Below the pieces are notes generated by a model. The model ran no database searches. It saw only the letters and a list, made by a program, of their open reading frames with translations, and was not told the DNA's origin. From Simmondsia chinensis (taxonomy: Eukaryota > Streptophyta > Magnoliopsida > Caryophyllales > Simmondsiaceae), in contig JAGTTD010000008.1 in assembly GCA_018398585.1 (NCBI GenBank), positions 7,824,501 to 7,888,500 of the forward strand: 64,000 nt of DNA, given 5' to 3'. The position numbers were made by a program, and so were the translations under genes. Each line of letters starts with the position of its first letter. Position 1 is the stretch's first letter. Shown piece after piece: positions 22,181 through 33,443 of the stretch.

Positions 22181-22920
22181 CATGACTGATGGAGTTTTGT
22201 GAGCACTGCATTTATGAGAAGCAGAAGAGAGTCAGCTTCAAACAAGTAGTGCACAAGACTAAGGGGATGTTAGATTACATATATTCAGATCTATGGGTAC
22301 GGTCTAGAGTTGCTTCCAAAGGTGGTTCAAGGTATCTTCTAACGTTTACTGATGACTTTTCCAGGAAAGTTTGGGTCTACTTCTAAAAGCGGAAGAATGA
22401 AGTGTATGACACTTTCAAGAAATGGAAGGCTTTACTTGAGAAGCAGATTAAGAGGTTGAGGACAGACAATGGCCTTGAATATGTTGAGGGTGACTTCACC
22501 AAATTCTAATATCAAGGCATTGCCAGCCATAGAACTTGCACAGGTACACCTCAGCAGAATGGAGTTGCAGAAAGGCTGAATAGAAGGCTGCTAGAAAAAG
22601 CTCATTGTATTCTTTCGAATGCAGGTTTGGGAAGAGAATTTTTGGCAGAGACAGTGAACATGGCATGTTACTTGGTGAACTATTCACCTCATTCGTCTCT
22701 TCAGATAAAGACTCCCGAAGAGGTATGCTCTGGATCCCTTGTAGATAATTCTTATCTAAGAATCTTTGGTTGTCTTGCTTATACTAATGTTAATGAAGGA
22801 AAGCTTGAGCCTAGAACCAAGAAGTGCATCTTTCTTAGTTATACTTCAGGTGTGAAGGGATTTCACTTATGGGATTCTAATTCTCATAAATTTTTGACGA
22901 GTAGGAGATGTAACGTTTGA
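22181..22920 (+). pseudogene. copia integrase
   Basis: The zinc-binding end CEHCIYEKQKRVSF is followed by the core: SDLWVRSRV (first Asp), RLRTDNGLEY (second Asp) and TPQQNGVAERLNRRL (Glu), so the D,D-E triad is visible. Then come LREFLAETVN-like, RIFGCLAYTNVN and KCIFLSY blocks and the C-terminal LWDSNSHKFLTSR. Stops at about 22384 and 22507 break it. Integrase would insert the cDNA with a 5-bp duplication. Confidence 0.85.
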
Positions 22921-23050
22921 TGAGTCTTTATTACTCCATCCACAGAAGAAGTGTTCTGTTATATGTGATTCTAATCAGGTATAGATGTCAGAGATAGATA
23001 CAGTTGGGTAGTCCAGTTCAGTAGCAGACTGAATCCGCAGAAAGTATACA

Positions 23051-23382
23051 GGCACATCTAGTACAGATTTCTAAAAGAAATGAGGAGGTCAAAACCAATC
23101 AGTAGGTGGAGTAGTATACTATAGCTAGTGGAAGATAGAAGAGACAAACTAAAGCACCACAGCTTTATGGTTACGAAGAGATGGTGGCATATGCTCTTTC
23201 GATGGCTGAGAAATGAGGCACATCTAGTACAGATTTCTAAAAGAAATGAGGAGGTCGAAACCAATCAGTAGGTGGAGTAGTATACTATAGCTAGTGGAAG
23301 ATAGAAGAGACAAACTAAAGCACCACAGCTTTATGGTTACGAAGAGATGGTGGCATATGCTCATTCGGTGGCTGAGACTATG
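23051..23382 (+). repeat. 166-bp tandem duplication inside pol
   Basis: A segment starting GGCACATCTAGTACAG at 23051 is repeated at 23217 with only a few changes. The unit covers the hinge ending in YGYEEM between integrase and reverse transcriptase. Because 166 is not a multiple of 3, the duplication shifts the frame. Confidence 0.9.
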
Positions 23383-24370
23383 GAAGACAGTGAACCTTCG
23401 ACTTATTCAGGAGCTGTGTCTAGAGCTAATTCAAAAAAGTTGTTGATGGCAATGCACGAAGAGATGGAATCTTTGTAGGAGAACCAGACTTGGCAGCTTC
23501 TTAAGCCGCAAATAGGGAAGAGGATCATTGGCTGTAAATGGGTCTTCAAAATAAAATAAGGCATTCTAGGAGTTGAAGTTGCAAGGTAAAAGGCTCGATT
23601 GGTAGCCAAGGCTACAATCAGGTACATGGAGTTGATTTTCTCGATATTTTCTCACCTATTGTTAGACATACTTCCACTCGAGCACTACTTGCTTTAGTAG
23701 CCATGACGATTTAGAGTTACAACAGCTTGATGTGAAAACTGCATTCCTGCATGGTGAGCTAGAAGAGAGAGTTTACATGCATCAACCTGAAGGCTTTATT
23801 GTTGAAGGAAAAGAAGACCATGTTTGTTTGTTGAAGAGATCTTTTTAGGGTTTGAGGCAATCTCCAAGACAGTGGTACAAGAGATTTGATTCATTTATGA
23901 CCAATCATGGGTTCTTCAGGAGTAAATATGACAGTTGTGTCTATTTCAAACAAACTAGTGTAGGTTCATTCATTTATTAGTTGTTATATGTTGATGACAT
24001 GATGATTGCAGCTAAAGATATGTCTGATATCGACAAGCTGAAAGCTCTGTTGAAGAGTGAATTCAAGATGAAAGATTTAGGAGCAGCCAAGAAGATTCTC
24101 GATATGGAAATCAAGAGGGACCAAAAAGCAGGAAAGCTATACTTCTCTCAAGAGAAGTATATTGAGAAGGCTCTAGATCGTTTTCATATGAAAGATGTTA
24201 AACCAGTTAGCACTCCTTTGGCAGCTCATTTCAAGGTTTCAGCATTAGCTTCACTACAGATAGATGAAGACATTACAGAAGTGTCACATGTCCCGTATTC
24301 CAATGCAGTTGGTAGCATCATGGATGTTATGGTGTGCACAAGTCCAAATATCGCACATGTTGTTAGCTAG
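23383..24370 (+). pseudogene. copia reverse transcriptase
   Basis: Blocks in order are EEMESL, GCKWVFKIK, LDVKTAFLHGELEERVYMHQ, LRQSPRQWYKRFD, LLYVDDMMIAAKDM and MKDLGAAKKILDMEI. The YVDD catalytic box at about 23986 is intact, and a 129-codon frame (23981-24370) covers palm to thumb. Several stops precede it. It copies the element RNA to DNA from the initiator tRNA-Met primer. Confidence 0.88.
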
Positions 24371-24940
24371 GTGAGCAGATATATGTCGAATCCAAGTAAA
24401 GAGCATTGTTAAGTTGTTAAATGGATTCTCAAGTATTAATGTGGCACTTTTGGTACATGTTTAGAGTTTGGGAGCAGTCAAAGCTGTTTAGTTGGTTATG
24501 TCGATTCAGACTATGGTAGTGACCTCGATAAGAGGAAGTCTATCTCAGGTTACATCTTTTGCCTTGGTAACTGTGCTATCAGCTGGAGAACTTGTTTACA
24601 CTTAGTTACAGCACAATCAACTATAGAGGCAAAGTATATGGCAGTGACAGAGGCGTTTAAAGAAGCTATGTAGTTGAGAGGCTTAATCAGTGAGATTTGT
24701 GTTGATTAGGGCGCAGTTGCAATTTATTGTAATAATCAGTCAGCAATTCATCTAGCCAAGGATCAGATAACCCATCATGACAGAACAAAGCATTTAGATG
24801 TTAAACATCATTTCATTCAAGATCTGATTGAAGAGGGCAAGGTTGAATTGAAGAAGATTGGCACAGCTGATAATCTCGCTGATATGTTCACTAAAGTTCT
24901 ACCTAGCAACAAGATTTGGTTGGGTATTGGGTTTTGTTGA
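24371..24940 (+). pseudogene. copia RNase H and polypurine region
   Basis: GYVDSDYGSDLDKRKSISGY, NCAISWRT, TIEAKYMAVTEA, CNNQSAIHLAKD and TADNLADMFTKVLP follow the family order. The catalytic Asp-Glu-Asp positions are partly kept (DSDYG, IEAKY, CNNQS with Asp to Asn). A polypurine tract CAAGGTGGAGATT leads into the 3' LTR at 25017. Confidence 0.85.
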
Positions 24941-25016
24941 AATGAGCCCGATTGGGGTGTTTTATGGAGAAGGTGAAGAAGTTCTTTTGTTTGAAATTTG
25001 AGCCAAGGTGGAGATT

Positions 25017-25481
25017 TGTTAGGTTATGTTTCAAATTCCTCGTATTTATGAAGGGCTTGCCGAGACCATGCCGATCAATTAGGGATATTGCCTATCGGTC
25101 ACGAAGTACGCAGGAAAGAGTTCATTGCAGAGAGCTCGCAGATTGATTGGGAGGTACCGATCGATTGGGGAGTCGATCAATCGAAAGGTGCTGATCGATC
25201 GGGAAATGCCAATCAATCAGGACCCGATCTACGCGTGACATATAATTACAACGTCAGGGTTTCGTATTAGGTATCCAAAAGCAAATGAATTGTAATTCTT
25301 CTACTATTTCAATCAATAAAGATTCTCCATCTCCGCCCGTGGTTTTTCCCCTACTCAATTGAAGCGGGGCTTCCACGTAAATCATTGTCTCCTCCGTTTA
25401 TTCTCTTTTATCCCGTTATTTACTTCATATTTGTTATAGTATTTGAATTGGATCCATTTCTTGGGTATTTTATTCTTCACA
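25017..25481 (+). repeat. 3' LTR of the full-length copia
   Basis: It begins TGTTAGGTTATGTTTC and ends TATTCTTCACA. Compared with the 5' LTR it has more GATCGAT-type motifs in U3 (about 25140-25235, including GATCGATCGGG at 25194-25204) and lacks a GA-rich stretch after the TATA box, so the two LTRs differ by block gains and losses as well as point changes. Confidence 0.85.
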
Positions 25482-25899
25482 GATATAAAACACTATAGAG
25501 TTCACTACTATTGGATACGAAATTAATAAGTTGGTAGAAACACTTAACACTTATCATCTGTTATAAGCAAATTATATGTTTTTTTTCATATATATGTATA
25601 TATTCATTAAATAGCGAGGAAGACTCATGATACAGAAAATGCCATATCATGAGGAGACCCAAAAAGGGCACACATAGTGCGAAAAAAGGAAAATAACAAA
25701 AAAACACCTATGAAAGTTGTAACTACAATCTAATACACCCAGAAAAAAAAATTCATTAACACATGCTATTAAACCAAAGAAAAAACTCCCAAGAAAGCGA
25801 AGAGAAATCCCAAATCCACTGGAGTAGAGCTCAAACCATCACACTCTAAATGAGGCCCAATTCTTAACACCCCTTTATCTCAATGCGCAAAGTTCCAAA
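25482..25899. other. No gene seen
   Basis: AT-rich sequence with no coding signal. It may be the 3' side of the adjoining LINE, but no poly-A tail or target duplication was found. Confidence 0.4.
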
Positions 25900-26199
25900 C
25901 TATCAGATGCTAGTAGGAGAAGGATCATGGTCTGACTTTTTCTTGCACCCCTTCTTTTTTACGATTAACCCTGTTGCCTTCAAGAGAGCAAAATAGATAA
26001 TGTATGTCTTCATCAGGGCCATTATAGCCCAAGCCCAATCTCTTTCAAAGTGCCCAAGCTTGGCAAGCCCTAAGGAGGGCAAGGGAAGGCTTGGAAGAGG
26101 GCACCACATGATGGCATGCAAGATCGACCTTAAAGGGGGAAATATCAAAACAACAATCAATGTGGGCCTACCTAGTATAAGATAGGAGATCATCACTCA

Positions 26200-28797
26200 A
26201 ATGAGCATCACTCACCACCTCATCAGCAACCATCCCCTCAACCAAACAGTGAGACTATCATTATCAAGCGATGTCAGCGAGACAACTAAAGTATGGGAAG
26301 GGCCCACTTCAACACCAACTCCCTCATAGATGCCAGCATCGGCCAGAAACTAAAGGATCGATTGCCACTGAGAGGTTAACTGGTTCCAAAGCACCTCCAG
26401 CATCCCTTTTACCAACACCCCTAGCTACTTTGTTTCATTTCCTTCTCTCAAGCTTCACAAATTTAATCATCTTCAGAAAGGCTCTAGCATCATTCAATCA
26501 TGCTTCTCTCATATACCGTCTCATTTTATTCTTTCCTTTAGCTTCGGCCTCCCTGTTCTTCTTATTACCACCAACTTGTTGCTTGTCATCACCTCATAGA
26601 CTCTCTAAATCCCTCTCCTCTTGGACCTGCACCCCATATAAATATTCAGGCTCTGCTCTCAAGTCAGAATTAACATCTTCCATGTTTGCATTTTCAGATG
26701 AAGTGGGCCCATATCGAATCTCCCCCTAACTCTTCAACTTCGTGCAACACTCCGGCACCACTATTGAAGCCTTGATGGACGATGGACAGCTTTCTTAGGG
26801 CATACGAGGAGACTTCGTTTGACCAAAAAATTCAGGAAACTCCAAGACCGGAATAGAAACCTCTTCACCTTCACCTTGATCTGTTTCAGCTAACACTAGA
26901 AGCCACTCTGCAAACTTAGACGTGTTAGGAATATGCCTCAAATTTATGTATTTAGGATTTATGAGCTACCGAGGGGTCATCGATAGATCAAGGGGATGTC
27001 CGATCGATCGGCTGATTTAAGGAGAAAATTCAAGTTTTGCATCAGCAAGGGGGCCGATCGATCGGGAGTCGTTTTCGCTGTTCAGTATAAATACGTGCCT
27101 AAGGTTTACGTATTTGGTGATCCAATTAGAATCCAATTAAAGAGAGCGTCGTTCCCTTTGTTGAGAGGTGATTCAATAATTCCTCCAATTCAGTTATTCA
27201 GTCAATTGTAAGAATTAAGAGAAAGTGATTCATAATTCTTTCATAGATCTCGTTCAAAGGAAATGCTATTGTAATCCTTCCATTAGTCAAGTACTCAATA
27301 AAGAATCTCCATCTCCGCCCATGGTTTTCTCCCCTCTCGTTTGAAGAGGGGCTTCCACATAAATCATCGTGTGTTGTTTCGTTTGTTCTTCCTTTTACCT
27401 ATTTTGTTTACTTCTCGTTTGTGTGAGTCATATTATTTGAATAAAATCAAGTGATTAGGGTTAACACTTCCGCATCAATTATCCATATTACAAATTGGTA
27501 TCGTGAATACCAGATTTGTCAATGTTAGATTTTCCTAACAATTGGTATCAAAGCATATAAAGTTTGTTCCAGTTTTTCTAATAATTGGTATCAGAGCATA
27601 TCAAGTTTGTTCCAGTTTTTTCTAACAATAAGTTAGGATTTGACCCACCTCAAAGGCATGGATCTTATGATAAGAGATAGCACTGTTACATCCACAATTA
27701 GAGTCATTTGTTCGGTTTCCACCAAGACCTAGCCAACCTCATAGTATGAAGCACTCCCACATGGCGTATTAACTGCTAGAACTTTTCCCTACTTCTGAGC
27801 AATACCCATAAAATTCTTGGGGAATTAGGCATGGAATGGAACTCCATATATAACAGGCAATCCAAGCCTTCCTCTTCAAATTGCAGTCAAACACCTCCCA
27901 TTTTCTCATATCCTTGAATGCTTTCCATTCCAGATCATCTACAAGTGAGGCTTCTCTTTCATCTTCTATTGGCATTATTATTAGAATCGTTTTGCCTCCG
28001 ATGATATGTAATTCACCTGCTTGCACTCCCCTGTCACTCAGATTCTTCTTTATGGTCCAAAGACTCATGTCCACCATGGTTTCTACCACAATACTTCTTT
28101 TTAGCTCTTCCACTATCCTTTCATCAGTCTTACCATGATACATTGTTCTGTCTTTCCCCGAGACATTCAGGAACTGACCTTTTTCCAAACTCTAGATGTC
28201 CCCTAGTCAATATTAATGCCAACCTTCTTGACTAGTCTAGTTCCCCTTCCTTCCTCCATAAGATGTCCCTTTTCCGTGCGAACACCATTTCTCAGTACGT
28301 GTGCAAACAATCCATTATACTTCCATGCGGGACTACAAATGAGTCTCCTCACCTCTTGAGAATTGCTTAACCTTGCACCATCCACTCAATGTCTCTCGTA
28401 TTTTTCCCACTGTACAATGATTCTTCTATCCATGAGCCATACTCCATTTGCATCTTTGATTGCTCTCGCTGCCTTTGTCTTCGTTTTGAATGTAACAAAA
28501 CCGAATCTCTCCATCTTGTTCTGTATCTGTTTCTTTGGTACAAACACATCCATCACCATCCATGCTTGACTAATAAGTTTATGAGCCATTGGTTATGCAT
28601 GTTTGGTGAAAGATTTTCCACAAAGATGGTAAAGGATCCACGTTTATGAGTTTGGTTCATCTGCCCTTAGATTTGGTACAGTGTTTTCGGTTGTTGAGTC
28701 TCCGACTACATCCCCAAACACCTTTTCAGCTGCCTTCCTAGCTGCCACCTCAGCCACGTTCTCTGTCACCTACTCAATGGTCTCAATCGCCTCCATT
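26200..28797 (-). pseudogene. LINE ORF1 protein with RRM domain
   Basis: The likely start is the ATG at 28797 (MEAIETIE, followed by a stop). The RRM reads TIFVENLSPNMHNQWLI, then RFGFVTFKTKTKAARAIKDA and GVWLMDRRIIVQWEKYE, matching RNP2, RNP1 and the final strand. Next, from 28188, come ELKRSIVVETMVDMSLWTIK and GGKTILIIMPIEDEREASL, as in plant LINE ORF1 and related reverse-transcriptase leaders. Beyond the LTR the frame resumes with LAETDQGEGEEVSIPVLEFP and GGNKKNREAEAKGKNKMRR. ORF1 proteins bind the element RNA. Several stops make it a relic. Confidence 0.7.
26923..27627 (+). repeat. Solo LTR (copia family) with PBS-like tandem units at its end
   Basis: It starts TGTTAGGAATATGCCTC. It has CCGATCGATCGG palindromes at 27000-27011 and 27054-27065, a TATA box AGTATAAATACG at about 27085, and AATAAAGAATCTCC shared with the other copia LTRs here. 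The end consists of PBS-like repeats at about 27494, 27542 and 27585, the last two being 43-44-nt units ending CTAATA and CTAACA. No internal region follows. No matching target duplication was found (AGACG left, ATAAG right). It interrupts the LINE ORF1. Confidence 0.75.
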
Positions 28798-28869
28798 TTT
28801 TCAAATGGTAATATGATAAGGTACAGGACAATCCGAGGCAAATGGTAAGATGGTGAATGATAAAATAGT

Positions 28870-29245
28870 GAAAAGTAGTTTTTAGAGAGAGATTAAAAAT
28901 TTTGGTCTTTTAGAGAGGTTCAAATTTTTGGGTTTTAGAGAGAGACGATGGAGGTGGAAAAAGGAGGTAGATCACGAAGCCAAGTGGTGGAGAGGGGCGG
29001 CGGCGACAGGTAGGCCGTGGCGGGCAGCGGGGCAGAAAGCGGAGGAGAGAGAAAGAGAGGTTTTAGACAGGGGTTCAAAATTTTGGCATATAGAGGGAGA
29101 AAATGGAGGCGGAGTAGTGGCGGTGTTGAATGGACAGATGGTGAAATCTGGTGGAGTAAAGGGGCGGCAGCCGCAGGTCAATGTTCGCAGGCGCGAGGGA
29201 CAGGGCAGTGGAGAGAGAAAGAGAGGTTTTAGAGAGAGGTTCAGA
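28870..29245 (-). repeat. Repeated units in the LINE 5' leader
   Basis: A block with GAGAGAAAGAGAGGTTTTAGA and GGTTCAAAATTTTGG recurs at about 28906, 29044 and 29210, about 155-166 bp apart, with GC-rich sequence between. On the LINE-sense strand these are CT-rich leader repeats upstream of ORF1. Short open frames here are artefacts. Confidence 0.6.
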
Positions 29246-29727
29246 TCTTTTCTATATAATTAATGCCAAGTCTATTTTATCCTCAGCCCAGGGTTTGCCA
29301 ATTTCAGCAATTTCAGCAATTTGAGCAATTTCACTAACTTCCCACTACATTTGCCAAGAATGACGTGGTTTGAGCGCCAACTACATTTGAAATTGGTAAT
29401 TTAACAGTTATTTCTACACAATTACAATATTGTTTCTTTCATTTAACAACTTCCCACTAACCTTAATTAACTGCCTTCACTTCCCACTCAGTATATTCCT
29501 ACCCAAATACTGGAGCGTTCACATCAATCTTTAATTTCCATTACACATATTACATATCATCCGGAAGGAAATATTCTTTGTATTTTTACCTACATTCCAT
29601 TATCTCGGAACTCTTTGACAACACAAGGTCAGTTACTCATTTACGTAATTTTCAGCGCTTACTTATTTACTACTTGCTTAGATTTTATACTTTCAAAATG
29701 AAATTGCTATTTTGTTACTTTCGTGCC

Positions 29728-29970
29728 AAAATAATGCAGTTCGAAAACAATGACTTCAAGGAAAAGAGTTCGGCCCATAACAGTGGTAATTGTTTGACTA
29801 AAATTTTAATTCCCTACGTGGATAGAGACCTTAAATTTAGCTTAGTTTATATCATAATGCAGTCCAAAAATGGTGACTTCAAGAAAAAGAGTTAGGTCCA
29901 AAATAGAGATATTCGGTTGACTAAAATTGTAATTGGCTAGGTACATAGACATCTTAGTAATGGTACTTGC
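29728..29970. repeat. ~122-bp imperfect tandem repeat in the Helitron 5' region
   Basis: AATGCAGTTCGAAAACAATG (29733) and AATGCAGTCCAAAAATGGTG (29857) start two related units that both run through GTTTGACTAAAATTTTAAT-like sequence to ATAGAGAC/ATAGACATC. Confidence 0.6.
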
Positions 29971-30123
29971 TACGTTTGCATGTATAATGCATCGTAATGG
30001 GTATATATATATTTGTTAGGGTGTATAATGCACAATGCATGGTAATGTACAATGCATGGTAATGGGTATATAGATATAATAATGCAGTGGTATTTGCTAT
30101 GTCTGCATGCTAATTATTTAAAA

Positions 30124-30897
30124 TATAGAATATCATAATATTACATAAAAAAACATAGTTTTCACCTGAACATATGCTGCAATAAAATAGCAAAATTACA
30201 GTTAATCCATGCCACTTGCAAACATATTGTTGTTCTATTCACTGCGGCTACTGCGATAAAGAAAAGAAAGAAAGAAATTGTTGGAAACTATAAAAGCATA
30301 CATTTTAGTTGTCTGATTTCCATGTGAGGATATGTATGACGATCATCATAGTTGGGTTGGTCTCCTCCAGTTTTAGTTTATCATATTCTAACAATTCATA
30401 GCCTGAGCTCAATATCTTTCTGAACGTAATTACTTATTTACATATACATAGATATCATTTTCGTTCAATATTATTAATTTATGTTTTCATCTTCTCATAA
30501 GTTTTGAAAGTATAGAATAGCATAATATTACATAAAAAATCATAGTTTTCACATGAACATATGTTGTGATAAAATAGCAAAATTACAGTTACTCCATGCC
30601 ACTTGCAAACATATTGTTGTTCTATTCACTGCGGCTACTGCGATAAAGAAAAGAAAGAAAGAAATTGTTGGAAATTATATGAGCATACATTTTAGTTGTC
30701 TGATTTCCATGTGAGGATATGTATGACGATCATCATAGTTGGGTTGGTCTCCTCCAATTTTAGGTTATCATATTCTAACAATTTATAGCCTGAACTCAAT
30801 ATCTTTCTTAACGTACTTACTTATTTACATATAAATAGATATCATTTTCGTCCAATATTATTAATTTATTCTTTCATCTTTTCATAAGTTTGTATCA
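30124..30897. repeat. 387-bp tandem duplication in the Helitron 5' region
   Basis: TATAGAATATCATAATATTAC at 30124 recurs as TATAGAATAGCATAATATTAC at 30511. The two copies stay closely alike to about 30897 (CATAAGTTT), including the AAGAAAAGAAAGAAAG tract. It is non-coding and could be promoter or leader sequence of the Helitron genes. Confidence 0.85.
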
Positions 30898-31299
30898 CTT
30901 TTTCCAATTGAAGCATTTTGTAGAACAAAAATAAATTGTTGCATATACCACATGTAGGCTTCAATCTTAATATAATCATACCCTTTTACATATTCACAAT
31001 TCATTATAATGCGAGATTAATAATTAAATTTTCCCACTACCAATAATACATATTCCTATTTTATTCTGTGTATAATTACTTCTGTCCACATCATGCAAGT
31101 GACGTTCCAAATTTTACTGCATGTTTCATCACCACACTTCAATTCACTAACGCTATCATGTTATAAGTTCCTGAAAACCCTACCACCAAAACATAATCAA
31201 CTATTTTGTTTCTCATCACATCTTGGCATCCCTACCCCCTTATAAGCCAATTATTTTGTCCAGGATAACCATTGTTTGAACGACAATGGATATACTAAT

Positions 31300-31715
31300 T
31301 GGAGAAATCCATAATGAAAAACAACTTCGATACAAGGCAGCTCGGTTACAAAGGAAATGGAGACTGTTTGTTGGTTGTAACAGAAACATAAATGTCGAAC
31401 AACTAAGCATATAATGACGACAAGTGCAAACACAAGCAAGATCATTGCAACGCACAATCATACGTTCAACACGAAGAAGGACTTCTCTAAATGAGCAGGG
31501 GCAAATGGTAGCAGAGAGATTCACTACCAATCAACCTCAAAATATACAACTACAATATAACACTCATTCAACCCCACCAATACTTAACCGTCCCAATTTA
31601 TCTCCCTCAATTACTACATCAACAGTCTACAGGAACACGGTGTACCATCAATCAACATTGCTTGCAAATGAAACGCTTTTTATGACTACAGAAATACAAC
31701 ATACTACAGGTAAGG
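31300..31715 (+). pseudogene. Helitron Rep-helicase, first N-terminal exon
   Basis: The plus strand encodes QLRYKAARLQRKWRLFVGCN, then QTQARSLQRTIIRSTRRRTS, a basic start typical of Helitron polyproteins. The frame ends near a GT at the phrase ACTACAG/GTAAGG. In-frame stops near 31400 indicate decay. Confidence 0.5.
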
Positions 31716-31792
31716 ACAATCAATCCTCTCCTTTCCTATATTACAGATTTACATTACGATAGCATGTATTGATTTATGTCCTACTATTACAG

Positions 31793-33443
31793 ATCATAAT
31801 GAGCATATGCAACCACACGATGCTATTGAAACACTTACAACGATGTCAATAGCCACAACAGATGTACAACCTTTCAATCTACAAAAACAAGCCACTAACT
31901 CAAGTGTAGACGGCAATGAAACACACGAGGACACGAAATTCATCATAAATGACAATGTAGCTACACATAGTACAGCTACTTTGACTAGCGGTACATAAAT
32001 AATGACTACTTACAATGGCGCTTTGCTTCATATCAGTAGCAAATATATTTAAACCATTAAACACCACTTTATATTATAATTTACATTATAATGAGGATGA
32101 CCGATTGCTTAACGCAATGAACGTGTACACACCTATGCATGTCCTCTCCGCACACGCAACTATTGCTTAATGCGATGAACGTGTATGCACCAATGCATGT
32201 CCCCCCCACCCATGCACGCTCTACCATCCATATCATCATTCGAGATAACCTTAACATGGTTATGTAATGATATTGCAAATAGATGTACAATAACCTCTTG
32301 CATATTGCTTTATGGCCTCATATATTGCTTTATGGACTAATATTACAGATGACAATACCCACATGGAGCAATACGATGCTATTGAAGCAAATACAACAAT
32401 GCCAATACCCACAACATATGCAAAACCTGTCATTCCGAGCAACATGCCACTATCCCAAGTGTAGACATCACTGAAAGACATGAGGTAATAACATTCATCA
32501 TAACTGACAATGCAACTACACGTACAACATGTCACACAGCTAATGGTAAGTAAATAATCATTGTTACTTACACTTGCATGTTGTTCCAAATAAAATGTAG
32601 TATTTGAAATATTACAAAACATTATAGATTACACACATGCACGCTCTACCAATCAAAGTTTTACACGACAAGGAGCACACAATATTGTACGTGCCAGCGG
32701 CTTCACATTGTTAAGTAATGATATTGCAACCACGCGTCAAAATGGAAATTCCACATATGGTAAGCTATCTCCCAATAGCACTTTACATTGTAATGTGGAT
32801 GACCGATTGCTTAATGTAATGAACGTGTACACACCTATGCATTTCCCCTCCGCACATGCACCTATTGCTTAATGCAATGAACGTGTACACACCAATGCAT
32901 GTCCTTCCCACCCATGCACGCTCTACCAATCCATAACATCGTTCGAGATAACCTTAACATGGTTAAGTAATGATATTGCAAATAGATGTACAATAACCTC
33001 TTGCATATTGCTTTATGGCCTAATATTTCAGATCACAAGACCCACATGGAGCAACACAATGCTATTGAAGCAAATACAATAATGCCAGTACCCACAACAT
33101 ATGCAGAACTTGTCAATCCCGTGCAACAGGCCACTATCCCAAGTGTAGACACCACTGAAAGACATGAGGAAACAGCATTCATCATAACTGACAATGCATC
33201 TACACGTACAACATGTCGCACATCTAATGGTAAGTAAATAATCATTGTTACTTACACTTGCATGTTGTTCCAAATAAAATGCAGTATTTGAAATATTACA
33301 AAACATTTAAGATTACACACATGCACGCTCTACCAATCAAAGTTTTACACTACAAGGAGCACACAATATTGCACGCGCTAGCGGCTTCACATTGTTATGT
33401 AATGATATTGCAACCACGCGTCAAAAGGGCAATTCCACTTATG
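31793..33443 (+). pseudogene. Repeated N-terminal exons of the Helitron protein
   Basis: Three related exons, 31793-31990 (198 nt), 32349-32545 (197 nt) and 33032-33229 (198 nt), each have AG before and GT after. They encode variants of HMEQHDAIEANTTMP and ERHEETAFIITDNA. Two copies of a second exon, 32628-32759 and 33312-33443 (132 nt each), encode THARSTNQSFT and GFTLLSNDIATTRQ. Lengths of 198 and 132 are multiples of 3, so added copies keep the frame. The middle 198-type copy has lost one base. Function of these segments is unknown. Confidence 0.6.

Larger units (their letters stand above)
20371..25481 (+). mobile_element. Full-length Tnt1-type Ty1/copia retrotransposon (5.1 kb)
   Basis: It has two LTRs (20371-20813 and 25017-25481), a perfect PBS, one gag-pol order (Gag, protease, integrase, reverse transcriptase, RNase H) and a polypurine tract. 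Flanking 5-mers AATAT (20366-20370) and GATAT (25482-25486) agree at 4 of 5. Pol has about ten stops and several shifts, so it is not autonomous now, but all modules are present in order. It shares its LTR start, palindromes and Gag with the deleted element at 9521-12633, which is on the opposite strand. Confidence 0.9.
25900..29245 (-). mobile_element. L1-type plant LINE, 5' half (5' UTR and ORF1), interrupted by an LTR
   Basis: The minus strand carries a C/T-rich 5' leader (29245-28800), an ORF1 with an N-terminal RRM (28700-28380), a middle DUF-like domain (28188-27640), a hydrophilic linker (26880-26380) and a degraded end. The ORF2 endonuclease/reverse transcriptase is not seen. An LTR (26923-27627) splits ORF1. 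The 5' leader abuts the Helitron start at 29246. Confidence 0.7.

Noticed and set aside
28928..29263. 111-codon ORF, Gly/Arg-rich
   Set aside because: It falls in the repeated GA-rich leader of the minus-strand LINE, antisense to its transcript.
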